From: Romboutsia sedimentorum
Lineage (GTDB): Bacteria > Bacillota > Clostridia > Peptostreptococcales > Peptostreptococcaceae
Length of the DNA stretch: 64,000 bases
NCBI RefSeq assembly: GCF_030131845.1
Contig: NZ_JASKYM010000010.1
Span: forward strand, 1 to 64,000
Direction: 5' to 3'
Shown here: piece by piece, positions 1 to 8,160 of the stretch
How the letters are laid out: each line of letters starts with the position of its first letter
Numbering within the stretch: position 1 is the stretch's first letter
Position numbers and translations under genes: made by a program
The notes under the pieces: generated by a model
What the model was told of the DNA's origin: nothing
Seen by the model: only the letters and a program-made list of their open reading frames with translations
Database searches by the model: none

Positions 1-13
1 CTCTTAAATAAAA
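1..13 (-). rRNA. 16S rRNA gene, extreme 5' end (cut by window edge)
   Basis: Read on the minus strand, the last bases before the window edge are CTTTTATTTAAGAG. This is what precedes the universal TTTGATCCTGGCTCAG at the start of clostridial 16S rRNA genes. The body of the gene lies outside the window, so the call rests on this short edge plus the strong rRNA-type promoter and leader immediately upstream. The exact mature 5' end is approximate. Confidence 0.6.
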
Positions 14-190
14 GTTTATCTAGGGCTCAGATACTGTTATATATCTGGCTTTATGTTTCGTTTGTTTCAAATTCTATAAATTAACCTACTGTTTAATTTT
101 CAAAGTTCATTGTTCGTTTTCGATTTCGTCTTGCCCCGTTTCTTAAGGACAAGTATAACTATATCACGACAAAATAATTCCGTCAACACT
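14..190 (-). promoter_or_regulatory. rRNA operon promoter and leader
   Basis: On the minus strand, TTGACG (bases 181-186) and TATAGT (158-163) are separated by exactly 17 bases, a near-consensus housekeeping promoter. The transcribed leader continues with AATGAACTTTGAAAATTAAA, which resembles the boxA-type antitermination region found before clostridial 16S genes, and ends at the 16S start. The promoter call is strong on sequence. The antitermination role is inferred from the family pattern. Confidence 0.8.
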
Positions 191-393
191 TTTTATAATT
201 TTTTTTAAAACATTTAAATCCCATTCATTTTAAAATTCTGTATAAGCACAATTTTCTTAATTTAAAAAACCTAATTATTCTACATAATATTTAAAATCTT
301 CTATATAATCGACTCATTATTTATACATTCTTTGTGCATAAAAATTAATATATTAATAAAAATAAAATAATGATAAACATACGTTTAAAAGTT

Positions 394-402
394 TGGTATA
401 AT
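394..402 (+). promoter_or_regulatory. Extended -10 promoter for the thrE-like pair
   Basis: TGGTATAAT is a perfect extended -10 element (TGnTATAAT) 33 bases before the GTG start of the exporter pair. No good -35 is visible, as is usual for extended -10 promoters. Confidence 0.55.
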
Positions 403-434
403 CGTTATATTAATTTGTATTGGGAGGTATTTTT

Positions 435-1211
435 GTGAATAGTGAATATAAAAAAGATGTTCTTAGGCTAGCACTATTTATCGGTGAACTTATGTTAACA
501 AATGGTGCAGAAACCTACCGTGTTGAGGACAGTGTTCTTAGAATTTGTAGGTCTAGAGGTTTTAATCATGTAAGTGCTTTTACCGCACCTACTGTAATAA
601 TAATTTCAGACGAAAGATTCGATGGTTTATCTTTTATGAAAACAATAAAAAGTAGATCTATAAATCTAAATAAGATTTCACTACTAAATAATTTCTCTAG
701 AGAGTTTGTAAATAATCCAGATTTATCTATTGAAGATGCTATAGAAGAACTTAAACAGTTAGGATCGGTACCTTCTTATCCTAATTATTTAGTTAACATA
801 TCTACAGGGTTTGCATCTGCATTTTTTGGTTGTTTATTAGGTGGAGACAACCTAGTAAACTTCTTCTTTACTTTTTTAACATCTATACTTGCAATTATTT
901 GTTATAAGAAGATAATGAAGGTTAGTTCAATTCCAACATTTTCAAGTTTAGTTGCATCTGTTTTGATAGCAACTGCAGGGGTTTTACTTGCTGAATTTGG
1001 AATTTTAGATACACCTAGAATGCTTATAGTTGGTTCTATAATGCCACTACTTCCAGGTGTTTCGTTTATAAAAGGAATTCGTGATTTGATATCGGGAGAT
1101 TTAATTTCAGGGGTATCTCGTGCATTTGACGCAGGGATGACTGCTATTTCTATTGCTTGTGGGGTAGGTCTTATACTTGATATGTGGGTTAGGTTAGGAG
1201 GTAAATTCTAA
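435..1211 (+). CDS. ThrE-type threonine/serine exporter, N-terminal half (DUF1212)
   Basis: The 258-residue protein matches the N-terminal component of ThrE/YjjP exporters. A soluble start carries the GAETYRVEDS-type motif, followed by about five hydrophobic segments from residue 110 on, with a GSIMPLLPG motif. In Corynebacterium the two halves are fused in ThrE, which exports threonine and serine. Here, as in E. coli YjjP/YjjB, they are separate genes. I chose the GTG at 435, not the upstream in-frame TTG at 420, because GGGAGG at 422-427 sits seven bases before it. The stop overlaps the ATG of the next gene, so the two halves should be translationally coupled. The substrate is inferred from the family. 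Confidence 0.85.
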   Translation: MNSEYKKDVLRLALFIGELMLTNGAETYRVEDSVLRICRSRGFNHVSAFTAPTVIIISDERFDGLSFMKTIKSRSINLNKISLLNNFSREFVNNPDLSIEDAIEELKQLGSVPSYPNYLVNISTGFASAFFGCLLGGDNLVNFFFTFLTSILAIICYKKIMKVSSIPTFSSLVASVLIATAGVLLAEFGILDTPRMLIVGSIMPLLPGVSFIKGIRDLISGDLISGVSRAFDAGMTAISIACGVGLILDMWVRLGGKF

Positions 1212-1669
1212 TGACAAATATGCCAATTTATATGCACTTTATATTTTCTGCATTTTCAACAGTTGGGTTTTCAGTATTTTTAAACGCACCTGCATCATCA
1301 TTGATTCCTGCTGGAATTACTGGTGGTATCGGATGGTCTGTGTTCTTTTATTTAATGGGGGTTTCTTCTAACTCTATATTTGCTAATTTTTTCGCAGCTG
1401 TCATTGTATCTTTAATGAGTGAAATATTAGCTAGAAAGTTAAAGCAACCAGCTATACTATTTGTAATACCAGGTATTATACCTTTAGTTCCGGGTCTTGG
1501 AATGTATAATACCATGCTTTATTTAGTTCAAAAAAATTATGATATGGCTATTTCTACTGGTGCTGATGCACTTTTTGTTGGAGGAGCTATTGCACTTGGA
1601 GTATTACTTATAACTTCATTAGCTAAAACTATAAGTATGTTTAATATCAAAAGAAAAGTTGCTAAATAG
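1211..1669 (+). CDS. ThrE-type exporter, C-terminal half (DUF3815/YjjB)
   Basis: This 152-residue integral membrane protein has four to five hydrophobic segments. It carries the VIPGIIPLVPG motif, which mirrors the SIMPLLPG motif of the partner half. It matches the C-terminal YjjB/DUF3815 component of threonine/serine exporters. Its ATG shares a base with the stop of the preceding gene, the usual arrangement for two subunits of one transporter. The stop codon lies inside the stem-loop that terminates the operon. Export of threonine or serine is inferred, not shown. Confidence 0.82.
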   Translation: MTNMPIYMHFIFSAFSTVGFSVFLNAPASSLIPAGITGGIGWSVFFYLMGVSSNSIFANFFAAVIVSLMSEILARKLKQPAILFVIPGIIPLVPGLGMYNTMLYLVQKNYDMAISTGADALFVGGAIALGVLLITSLAKTISMFNIKRKVAK

Positions 1670-1683
1670 CAACTTTTTTTTTA
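1654..1683. terminator. Bidirectional terminator between thrE pair and rseC-like gene
   Basis: AAAAGTTGCT, a four-base loop and AGCAACTTTT form a ten-pair stem followed by a run of T on the plus strand. A/T-rich flanks on both sides let it serve the convergent minus-strand gene as well. Confidence 0.85.
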
Positions 1684-2133
1684 CAACTTTATTTCACAGC
1701 CTTGTTTTATTAATACTTCAGTAACAACAGGTATATATTCTCTACTCTCGCTGAATTTAGAGTCGTTTAACTTTAGTACTACAAACGATAATAGCATTAG
1801 ACCTATCCCAACACTTCCACTCACAACTTCGATATCTACATTTATTTTAGATAAATTAAGTATAAAGTATGTAGCAATAGTTCCAATCAATAGAGCTATT
1901 AGTGGTACTGTGTATACTATTGCCGCTGCTTTTAATACATTTACAGTTTCCATATTAACCTTAACTTTATCTCCTACTTGTGCACCTATTGCATTATCAA
2001 CTTCAACTACTATATCTTTTTTTTCTGAAGTAGTTGCACACTTTCCACAAGATGCACATGCTGAGTGGCGTTGCATCTTAAGTTTAGCCGTTTTTTTATC
2101 AACTATTTCTACAATATATCCTTGCTGTTCCAT
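1681..2133 (-). CDS. RseC/MucC-family (SoxR reducing system) protein
   Basis: The 150 residues have the RseC layout: an N-terminal soluble domain with a Cys cluster (C26, C29, C32 in HSACASCGKC), then two membrane helices around 68-91 and 104-122. In proteobacteria RseC is linked to SoxR reduction and sigma-E control. In clostridia its role is less clear, and it is often seen with electron-transfer genes. It lies 11 bases downstream of csoR in what is probably a two-gene operon. GGGGGA before the ATG serves as ribosome binding site. The family call is good; the function is uncertain. Confidence 0.8.
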   Translation of the reverse strand: MEQQGYIVEIVDKKTAKLKMQRHSACASCGKCATTSEKKDIVVEVDNAIGAQVGDKVKVNMETVNVLKAAAIVYTVPLIALLIGTIATYFILNLSKINVDIEVVSGSVGIGLMLLSFVVLKLNDSKFSESREYIPVVTEVLIKQGCEIKL

Positions 2134-2144
2134 AAAAATCCCCC

Positions 2145-2438
2145 CTATTTAGTAAACTTATCTATAGTGCTAATAAGTTCATTTATCATAACTTCAGTAC
2201 TTTCATCATCCCCATTTTTTAAGCTGTGAGAAACACATCCCTTTATATGATTTTCCAAAATTATAGTTCCTACTTTATTTATAGCAGATCTTATTGCTGA
2301 TATTTGAACTAATACATCTACACAATATCTTTCTTCATCTACCATTTTTTGAATTCCTTTAACTTGACCTTCTATTCTTTTAAGTCTTCTTATTAGCGCA
2401 TCTTTATCATTAGATTGTGATAATTTTTTTTCTTCCAT
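2145..2438 (-). CDS. csoR: CsoR-family metal-sensing repressor
   Basis: A 97-residue all-helical DUF156/CsoR protein with RLKRIEGQVKGI at the start. The Cu(I) ligand set C39-H64-C68 is complete (YCVDVL; ENHIKGC). Retention of the His points to copper sensing; CstR-type persulfide sensors of this family use two Cys without the His. No copper exporter gene is adjacent. The gene is followed at once by the RseC-like gene with its own Cys cluster. I did not recognise a GC-flanked CsoR operator in the AT-rich region upstream. Confidence 0.85.
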   Translation of the reverse strand: MEEKKLSQSNDKDALIRRLKRIEGQVKGIQKMVDEERYCVDVLVQISAIRSAINKVGTIILENHIKGCVSHSLKNGDDESTEVMINELISTIDKFTK

Positions 2439-2592
2439 TAATTCACCTCATATTACCTTGTATATACTATTATTATAACTTATTTTTAGAAAACCTTACA
2501 TAATAGTTAATTTTTTATTTGTATTTGTTATAAACATTTTAATTTATGTAAATTATACTATTATACTATTATTTTGAAAAGGTGGGGTTTAT

Positions 2593-2838
2593 ATGGATAT
2601 GCAATCTAAAACTAATGCAAAGCAGGCTTTAAATAATTTAAAAATGGAAATAGCTTCTGAACTTGGATATAACTATAATCAAGAAACTAATAAAGTAGAA
2701 AGTAACGCTCCTCAAGGAACGCTAGAAGGATCTGCTCAGAATGTACTAGCTGGTGAAGAAGTTGGTGGATTAGCTACTAGAAAGTTAGTTAAGATGGGTG
2801 AGCAAATTTTAGTAGATAAATATAATTTTCAAAAATAA
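2593..2838 (+). CDS. Alpha/beta-type small acid-soluble spore protein
   Basis: The 81 residues have the two conserved SASP blocks: ALNNLKMEIASELG near the start and GGLATRKLVKMGEQIL near the end. Alpha/beta SASPs coat DNA in the spore core, protect it from UV and heat, and are degraded by the GPR protease at germination. AAGGTGGGG precedes the ATG. Two overlapping TATACTA-like boxes lie 25-40 bases upstream, but I could not pair them with a convincing sigma-G -35. This is a single-gene unit ending in a strong terminator. Confidence 0.9.
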   Translation: MDMQSKTNAKQALNNLKMEIASELGYNYNQETNKVESNAPQGTLEGSAQNVLAGEEVGGLATRKLVKMGEQILVDKYNFQK

Positions 2839-2862
2839 AAATCTATTATAGTTTAATTACAT

Positions 2863-2914
2863 AAAAAGTCCTATAAGCTTAGAATTTATAAAATCTAATC
2901 TTATAGGACTTTTC
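2863..2914. terminator. Bidirectional terminator, SASP / ABC permease
   Basis: AAAAGTCCTATAAG pairs with CTTATAGGACTTTT around a loop of about 22 bases between two convergent genes. A-rich and T-rich ends allow use in both directions. Confidence 0.85.
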
Positions 2915-2917
2915 TTG

Positions 2918-4036
2918 TTATACATATTTATGTTTTTTATTATTTTCAATAATTAAATATAACATTATCATTAATATAGAAATTGCTATTGCTACACCTA
3001 AATTCATTAAAATCATATTAGCACTCTCTCCAAATACTATATTTTTAAATGCTGTATTTATCCAAGTAAGTGGCGAAAACATTGCTATTTTACGAGCTAT
3101 TTCTGGCATAAATTCAAGGGGAATAAGTCCTCCACTTAAAATACATGCTGGCATAGTTATAAAAGTAAGTAACATATAATACATCTCAGATGTATTGGAA
3201 ATTACTAATACTAATAATACCATTGATGTTGCAACAAATGATAAAACAATGGATAATAATATCATCCAATAAAAATTAACTTCAAATCCTTTATTAAATA
3301 TATAAAAAGATGCTGCAAAAACTATGCTTTGTACTGACAACAATAAAAAACATCCTATTATATGACCTAATAAATACTCAACTTTACTTACCTTTGACAC
3401 TAATATTCTTTTATCAATTTTAGACTCTCTTTCTTTTATTAGTGGGCTTAGACCTTTACCTGCTATAAGTAAAAATGCCATACAATAAAATCCAAATGTC
3501 ATTAATTTACTCATAACTACAAGTAAATTATTTTCTCCTATATTAAATTTGTACTTTTCATTTTCAAAGTTATCATACTGCTTTATAAAATCTTCCTTAT
3601 TATCTCCAAATGATTCTATTTTTAATATTTCATTACTTATAATATTAAATGCTATATCCTTGTTATAATCATTTTCTTTTCCTATAAATTCAAATACATT
3701 TTCTTTATTATTTTTTATATCTTCAAAAATATCATCAGTTTTTATTATAAGACCTGCTGATACTTCATCTTCATTTACTAAATCTTTAACTTCTTTCTCA
3801 CTATCTACAATATACATACTATCAAATTTTTCTTGATTTATTAATTTATCAGATACTTTTGATTTGTCATTACTAAATATAGCTATACTAGGTTTAGGTG
3901 TTGAGCCTTCTTCTGTATTTAATATAACTTTACTTATAACTACATTAGCAACTATAGGTAGTAATAATACAATCCAAAACCAATTTTTTATTATACTTTT
4001 AATGTTGTGTTTTAAAATAATAAATATATTTTGCAT
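2918..4036 (-). CDS. ABC-2 type transporter permease
   Basis: A 372-residue permease of the ABC-2 (YhgE/YhaP-like) fold. One N-terminal membrane helix (about 15-33) is followed by a roughly 140-residue extracytoplasmic domain. A C-terminal block of five or six helices carries the LIKERESKIDKRILVSKVSK region and a proline-rich PACILSGG segment. It is the last of three genes (ATPase, permease, permease) packed with gaps of 1-10 bases, so it should form a heterodimeric exporter with the next gene. Such exporters move lipids, peptides or drugs. The substrate cannot be read from the sequence. Confidence 0.85.
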   Translation of the reverse strand: MQNIFIILKHNIKSIIKNWFWIVLLLPIVANVVISKVILNTEEGSTPKPSIAIFSNDKSKVSDKLINQEKFDSMYIVDSEKEVKDLVNEDEVSAGLIIKTDDIFEDIKNNKENVFEFIGKENDYNKDIAFNIISNEILKIESFGDNKEDFIKQYDNFENEKYKFNIGENNLLVVMSKLMTFGFYCMAFLLIAGKGLSPLIKERESKIDKRILVSKVSKVEYLLGHIIGCFLLLSVQSIVFAASFYIFNKGFEVNFYWMILLSIVLSFVATSMVLLVLVISNTSEMYYMLLTFITMPACILSGGLIPLEFMPEIARKIAMFSPLTWINTAFKNIVFGESANMILMNLGVAIAISILMIMLYLIIENNKKHKYV

Positions 4037-4037
4037 A

Positions 4038-5102
4038 TTATCTTTCCCCCCTTTTTCTTAGTATTATACAAGATATAATAACCAATAAAAGTACGGTAAC
4101 TACTGTTGAAATTGTCATATTACTATAGCTTATATTAATACTTCCATCTATAAGTGATGACATGGCTTTACTTATATTAGTAAATGCATTTAATTTAAAC
4201 AGCTTATTCTCCAAACTAAGTTGAGGGTTTAATCTTCCTGATAATAATACAAATATTACAGTTAATATAGATACTATGTTGTCTCCATGTTCCTTTTTCT
4301 TAGATATAGCTGCTCCAAATATACCTATTGATATTGCCAATAAACTAATCATAGCAATACAGTATAAAATACCAAATAAATTATTTAGATTAATATTAAC
4401 ATCATATACAAGGTATATTAATATTAAAGTTACTATTGATTGAAGTACTACTGTTATAAATGTTCCTATTAATTCTAGTTTTATAAGTTTTGAGATTTTA
4501 ATTGGTGATGAGTATACTCTTCTTCCTATATTTTGTTTTATATAGAATATATTTTTATATGCATTCATACTTAATGATAATGCTGACATTTGTAACATAA
4601 CTATTGCAAAGTATTTACTATAATCAACTTCTTCTTTATCGGATTTATAAGTAATACTTTTAATTACATTTTTATTTATATTATCTAAACTATTATTTTT
4701 CATGCCTATTTCATAGATAGATAATTTTTCAAAAAATTCTTTTGTTATATTTTCAATTATTCCTTCGCTCATATTAATAGTACTGTCCTTAGAAGAAAAA
4801 TGTATATTCTTATTATCTTCATCTATTTTAACTTGTAAGTTATTTGATTTTTCATCATTTAGAGTATATTTAATTTCTACATTTTCATTACTTTTATCAA
4901 ACTCTTCTAAAAAATTTATATATGCTTTTGCTACGCTACTATCCTTATTTGCAACTATATTTACTTTACTCGTTTGTACTTCATTTTCATGAGAATACAT
5001 CATAGAAAATATAAATGGTAATATAATTACTAAGAATATAGTTGTAATTATCATATTTTTATCTCTTAAGCTTCTTTTTATAGAAGATATTATTATATTC
5101 AT
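4038..5102 (-). CDS. ABC-2 type transporter permease
   Basis: A 354-residue permease built like its downstream neighbour: one N-terminal helix, an extracytoplasmic domain (about 35-165), then five or six helices. The two are paralogues and probably the two membrane halves of one exporter. It is separated from the ATPase gene by 10 bases and from the second permease by one base. The substrate is unknown. The linked LuxR-type two-component system suggests it is induced by an envelope or antimicrobial signal (inference). Confidence 0.83.
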   Translation of the reverse strand: MNIIISSIKRSLRDKNMIITTIFLVIILPFIFSMMYSHENEVQTSKVNIVANKDSSVAKAYINFLEEFDKSNENVEIKYTLNDEKSNNLQVKIDEDNKNIHFSSKDSTINMSEGIIENITKEFFEKLSIYEIGMKNNSLDNINKNVIKSITYKSDKEEVDYSKYFAIVMLQMSALSLSMNAYKNIFYIKQNIGRRVYSSPIKISKLIKLELIGTFITVVLQSIVTLILIYLVYDVNINLNNLFGILYCIAMISLLAISIGIFGAAISKKKEHGDNIVSILTVIFVLLSGRLNPQLSLENKLFKLNAFTNISKAMSSLIDGSINISYSNMTISTVVTVLLLVIISCIILRKRGER

Positions 5103-5112
5103 AATTTACCTC

Positions 5113-6045
5113 CTAATCCCTAAGGGTTCTTCCTGTAAGATTTAAAAATACATCTTCTAAAGTAACTATCTTACTTTTTATATCTAGTATTTTGATATTC
5201 TTAGAAGATAAATATAATATAAATTCATTTAAAGAACTTAATTCCCTATCTAAACTTACATATATTTTATTTTCTTTAAATTCAATACTATCTACTCCAA
5301 CTATTTCTAGTAGTTCATTTTTATTAATATAAGTTACATCATCTACTAATACTTCAAACTTATTTTTATCACTTATTATAGCTTTTAAGCTGTTTTTATC
5401 TCCATTTGCTATTACCTTACCTTTATCTATTATTACTATATTATTACAAAGCGTTTCAACCTCTTCCATATAGTGAGTTGTATAAATTATTGTGCATCCA
5501 TTTTTATTTAATGTTTGTATAGACTTCATTATATGATTTCTAGATTGTGGGTCTATTCCAACTGTCGGTTCATCAAGTATCAAGATTTCTGGATTATGAG
5601 CTATTGCACAAGCTATATTTAATCTTCTTTTCATTCCTCCAGAGAAAGTTTTACTTAGCTTTTTAGTATTTTCTAATCCTACAAACTCTAAAGCTTTAAG
5701 TGAGTTTTCTTTTAGCTCCCTTCCTTTAAGACCATAAAGGGATGCAAAAAACATTACATTTTCAAGTGATGTCATATCTTCAAATATAGCTAAGTCTTGT
5801 GGTACTAATCCCATCTTACCTTTTATATTCCTATCATTTCTTTTAAGTTCTTTATTTAATACTTTTATACTACCTCTATCTTTATCTAGTATGTTAGTTA
5901 ATATATTTATAGCTGTACTTTTACCAGCACCATTAGGTCCAAGTAATCCAAATATCTCTCCCTTTTCTATTGTCAGATTTAAGTTTTCAAGTGCTACAAA
6001 ATCTCCAAAACTTTTATACAAATTATTTATATCTATATATTTCAT
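5113..6045 (-). CDS. ABC transporter ATP-binding protein (drug-export type)
   Basis: A 310-residue DrrA/NatA-type ATPase. Walker A is GPNGAGKST at 36-44, Q-loop Q83, signature FSGGM at 134-138, Walker B LILDEP ending with catalytic E159, and an H-loop in TTHYMEE. The C-terminal about 90 residues are the extension usual in this subfamily. It is first in the exporter operon, behind a promoter with a dyad suited to the nearby response regulator. It energises the two permeases that follow. Confidence 0.9.
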   Translation of the reverse strand: MKYIDINNLYKSFGDFVALENLNLTIEKGEIFGLLGPNGAGKSTAINILTNILDKDRGSIKVLNKELKRNDRNIKGKMGLVPQDLAIFEDMTSLENVMFFASLYGLKGRELKENSLKALEFVGLENTKKLSKTFSGGMKRRLNIACAIAHNPEILILDEPTVGIDPQSRNHIMKSIQTLNKNGCTIIYTTHYMEEVETLCNNIVIIDKGKVIANGDKNSLKAIISDKNKFEVLVDDVTYINKNELLEIVGVDSIEFKENKIYVSLDRELSSLNEFILYLSSKNIKILDIKSKIVTLEDVFLNLTGRTLRD

Positions 6046-6072
6046 ATCCTACCCCCCACTTTTTATATTTAT

Positions 6073-6138
6073 ATTATATGAGATATCTACTGATTTTCTA
6101 AGTACATATAGTCATAACTTATATATGACTAAAGTCAT
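6073..6138 (-). promoter_or_regulatory. ABC exporter promoter with upstream dyad operator
   Basis: On the minus strand, TTAGAA (6096-6101) and TATAAT (6073-6078) are spaced by 17 bases. Directly upstream lies the inverted repeat TAGTCATA (6109-6116), seven bases, TATGACTA (6124-6131), plus a third AGTCAT half-site at 6133-6138. This is the position of an activator site abutting the -35. The likely ligand is the NarL-type regulator encoded next door (inference). Confidence 0.6.
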
Positions 6139-6182
6139 ATTTTATATTTTTACTAATCCTTAATTTTTATTTCAAAATAAAT

Positions 6183-6238
6183 AGGCTATATCAAAATATA
6201 AGAATTCATTAATAAATTCTTATATTTTGATATAGCCT
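6183..6238. terminator. Terminator after the histidine kinase/response regulator pair
   Basis: A perfect 24-base inverted repeat (6183-6206 and 6215-6238) with an eight-base loop. It stands directly after the response regulator stop and before the promoter of the exporter, so the two units are transcribed separately. Confidence 0.8.
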
Positions 6239-6246
6239 TTGTTAAC

Positions 6247-6864
6247 TTATCTTAAATACTCTATAGCTATTTGAGTTCTATGTTTTAAGTTCATCTTAGC
6301 TAAGATATTTGTTATATAATTTTTAACAGTACCCTCTGATAAATAAAGTTCATTACTTATTTCTTTATTTGATAATCCTTTAGCTATAAGTTTAACTATA
6401 TCACACTCTCTTACAGTCAATTCATACTTATCTATATTATTACTACTATAATTTTTATTTACTATAAGTTTAGATACTACTTCATTATCATAAATCCCAT
6501 TGCCATGATAAACAGACTTAATTCCATTTATTATTTTCTCTGGAGTACTAGTTTTTAATATATATCCATTAGCTTTATATTTTATTGCGCTACTTATTAA
6601 ATTCGCTTCATCAAATGTAGTAAGTATAAGTACTTTAATATTTATATTTCTAGCTTTTATTTGAGCTAGTACTTCTTCTCCATTCATAATGGGCATTCTC
6701 ATATCTAAAAGTATTACATCTACATCATTATTACTTATATAATCTAAACATGACTTTCCATCTTCTAATGTATTAACTACCTCTATATCTTTATCGATAC
6801 TAATTATTATTTTTAAACTTTCTCTTATTAAAATGTCATCATCAACTATAATCAACTTTATCAT
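6247..6864 (-). CDS. NarL/FixJ-family response regulator
   Basis: A 205-residue regulator. The receiver domain (1-120) has acidic pocket D8-D10, phospho-acceptor D54 in LLDMRMP and a conserved Lys in KTSTP. A LuxR-type helix-turn-helix (about 140-200) carries LTVRECDIVKLIAKGLSNKE. It is four bases downstream of its kinase. Its most likely target is the dyad at the exporter promoter 200 bases away. A single half-site of the same sequence also occurs upstream of the kinase, which hints at autoregulation. Confidence 0.9.
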   Translation of the reverse strand: MIKLIIVDDDILIRESLKIIISIDKDIEVVNTLEDGKSCLDYISNNDVDVILLDMRMPIMNGEEVLAQIKARNINIKVLILTTFDEANLISSAIKYKANGYILKTSTPEKIINGIKSVYHGNGIYDNEVVSKLIVNKNYSSNNIDKYELTVRECDIVKLIAKGLSNKEISNELYLSEGTVKNYITNILAKMNLKHRTQIAIEYLR

Positions 6865-6868
6865 ACTA

Positions 6869-7978
6869 TCACCTATTAAATATTATAAGTGTTGAAAACC
6901 CATCTTCATTATTAAAATATACATTTCCCCCACTATTAATTACCCTTTCTTCTATACCTATTAGACCCAACCCTTTTTCAATATTTTTGCATACATTGCC
7001 ATTATCTTTTATATGTATTCTTATTATTTTATTTAGTACACTTATATTTACTGTTATTAAATCTGCATTTGAATACTTTATTGTATTAGTTAAAATTTCA
7101 TTAATTGAGTTTAATATAACTTTCCAGTAGATAATATTTATTTCCTTCATATCCCCTTCTATATCAATCTTATTTTTTATCTTATATTCTTTAGAAAATT
7201 CATCAAGTATCAGTCTTAAATTTTCTATACCTAACTCAGATTGTATTGGCTTTGTTTTTCTCAATGTTGTTCTTATATCATCCATTCCATTTCTTAAGTT
7301 ATCACATATTTTATCTAAAATAAACTTTGATTTATCAATATCAGAATTCATTATAATTTTAAGTGCTTCTAGTTGCATAATACTACCAACTATTGTATGC
7401 CCTATTTTATCATGTAATTTTTGAGATAAAATATTACGTTCTTCGATTTTTATAACTTCTTGATGCTGATAATTTAATTTATTTTCAAGCTTTCTACTTT
7501 CTTCAATAGTGTATATCTTTTGCTTTAAATCAAAGTTCAACTTTTCTACATTTTCCTTTTTTAATTCTACATTTATACTTTCATATATAAATATAATTGA
7601 TAATATCCCTAAAGATATAAGCATGTAATCTAATTTTATTTTTATAACTATTATGAAATAAATTAAAATCATGAAAAATGTATATGACTTACTATTTCTT
7701 CTAGTTTGAATGTATTCCGTTAATATTGATGTTAATAACAAAATACATGGTTTATAAATAATAGTCAAAACACTCATATACAATATATTTATCATAAACA
7801 TTTTTTCTTTATTAATCTTTTTAATCTTTAAGTTATTTAATATATATAAAGATAGTCCTATACATATTAATGATAATACAACTGAATTATTTATTTCACC
7901 AAAATAAACATTGTTATCTAGACCATATAAAAATATATTAAATCCTAAAACAATATTTACTATTATTTTTATATACAT
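6869..7978 (-). CDS. Sensor histidine kinase (HisKA_3 type)
   Basis: The 369 residues begin with four to five membrane helices (about 1-130) without a large external domain. A coiled stretch follows, then a HisKA_3 dimerisation region with the phospho-His H189 in KLHDKIGHT, and a HATPase domain with N-box NSINEILTNTIKYS and G-box GLGLIGIEERV. Membrane-buried sensing of this kind is typical of kinases that watch envelope-active compounds. It pairs with the response regulator four bases downstream. Confidence 0.88.
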   Translation of the reverse strand: MYIKIIVNIVLGFNIFLYGLDNNVYFGEINNSVVLSLICIGLSLYILNNLKIKKINKEKMFMINILYMSVLTIIYKPCILLLTSILTEYIQTRRNSKSYTFFMILIYFIIVIKIKLDYMLISLGILSIIFIYESINVELKKENVEKLNFDLKQKIYTIEESRKLENKLNYQHQEVIKIEERNILSQKLHDKIGHTIVGSIMQLEALKIIMNSDIDKSKFILDKICDNLRNGMDDIRTTLRKTKPIQSELGIENLRLILDEFSKEYKIKNKIDIEGDMKEINIIYWKVILNSINEILTNTIKYSNADLITVNISVLNKIIRIHIKDNGNVCKNIEKGLGLIGIEERVINSGGNVYFNNEDGFSTLIIFNR

Positions 7979-8016
7979 AAAACTCTCCTAGTACTTGATT
8001 TATAATCTACCGTCTA

Positions 8017-8023
8017 TATGACT
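8017..8023. promoter_or_regulatory. Possible regulator half-site upstream of the kinase gene
   Basis: TATGACT matches one arm of the dyad found at the exporter promoter and lies 40 bases upstream of the kinase start. A single seven-base match in AT-rich DNA is weak evidence. It is listed because a response regulator of this system would be expected to bind here if it is autoregulated. Confidence 0.25.
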
Positions 8024-8110
8024 TTTACTATTTATTATGTTACTTTTAAGTTTGAAAGTAAAGATATGTTATAACTTGAATTAATTGAATATGATATGCT
8101 TTGTAAATAT

Positions 8111-8148
8111 ATAAATAAGGGTGGAGCTTAAGCTCTACCCTTATTTAT
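8111..8148. terminator. Terminator after aspS
   Basis: ATAAATAAGGGTGGAGC and GCTCTACCCTTATTTAT form a long stem with one G-U type mismatch and a short loop, right after the aspS stop on the minus strand. Confidence 0.8.
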
Positions 8149-8160
8149 CCAATTTAAATA

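Noticed and set aside
1910-2152. Plus-strand frame opposite the RseC-like gene
   Set aside because: Shadow frame with no ribosome site; the minus-strand gene is clearly the coding one.
2531-2568. Sigma-G promoter for the SASP gene
   Set aside because: TATACTA boxes exist, but no -35 at proper spacing; not listed as a feature.
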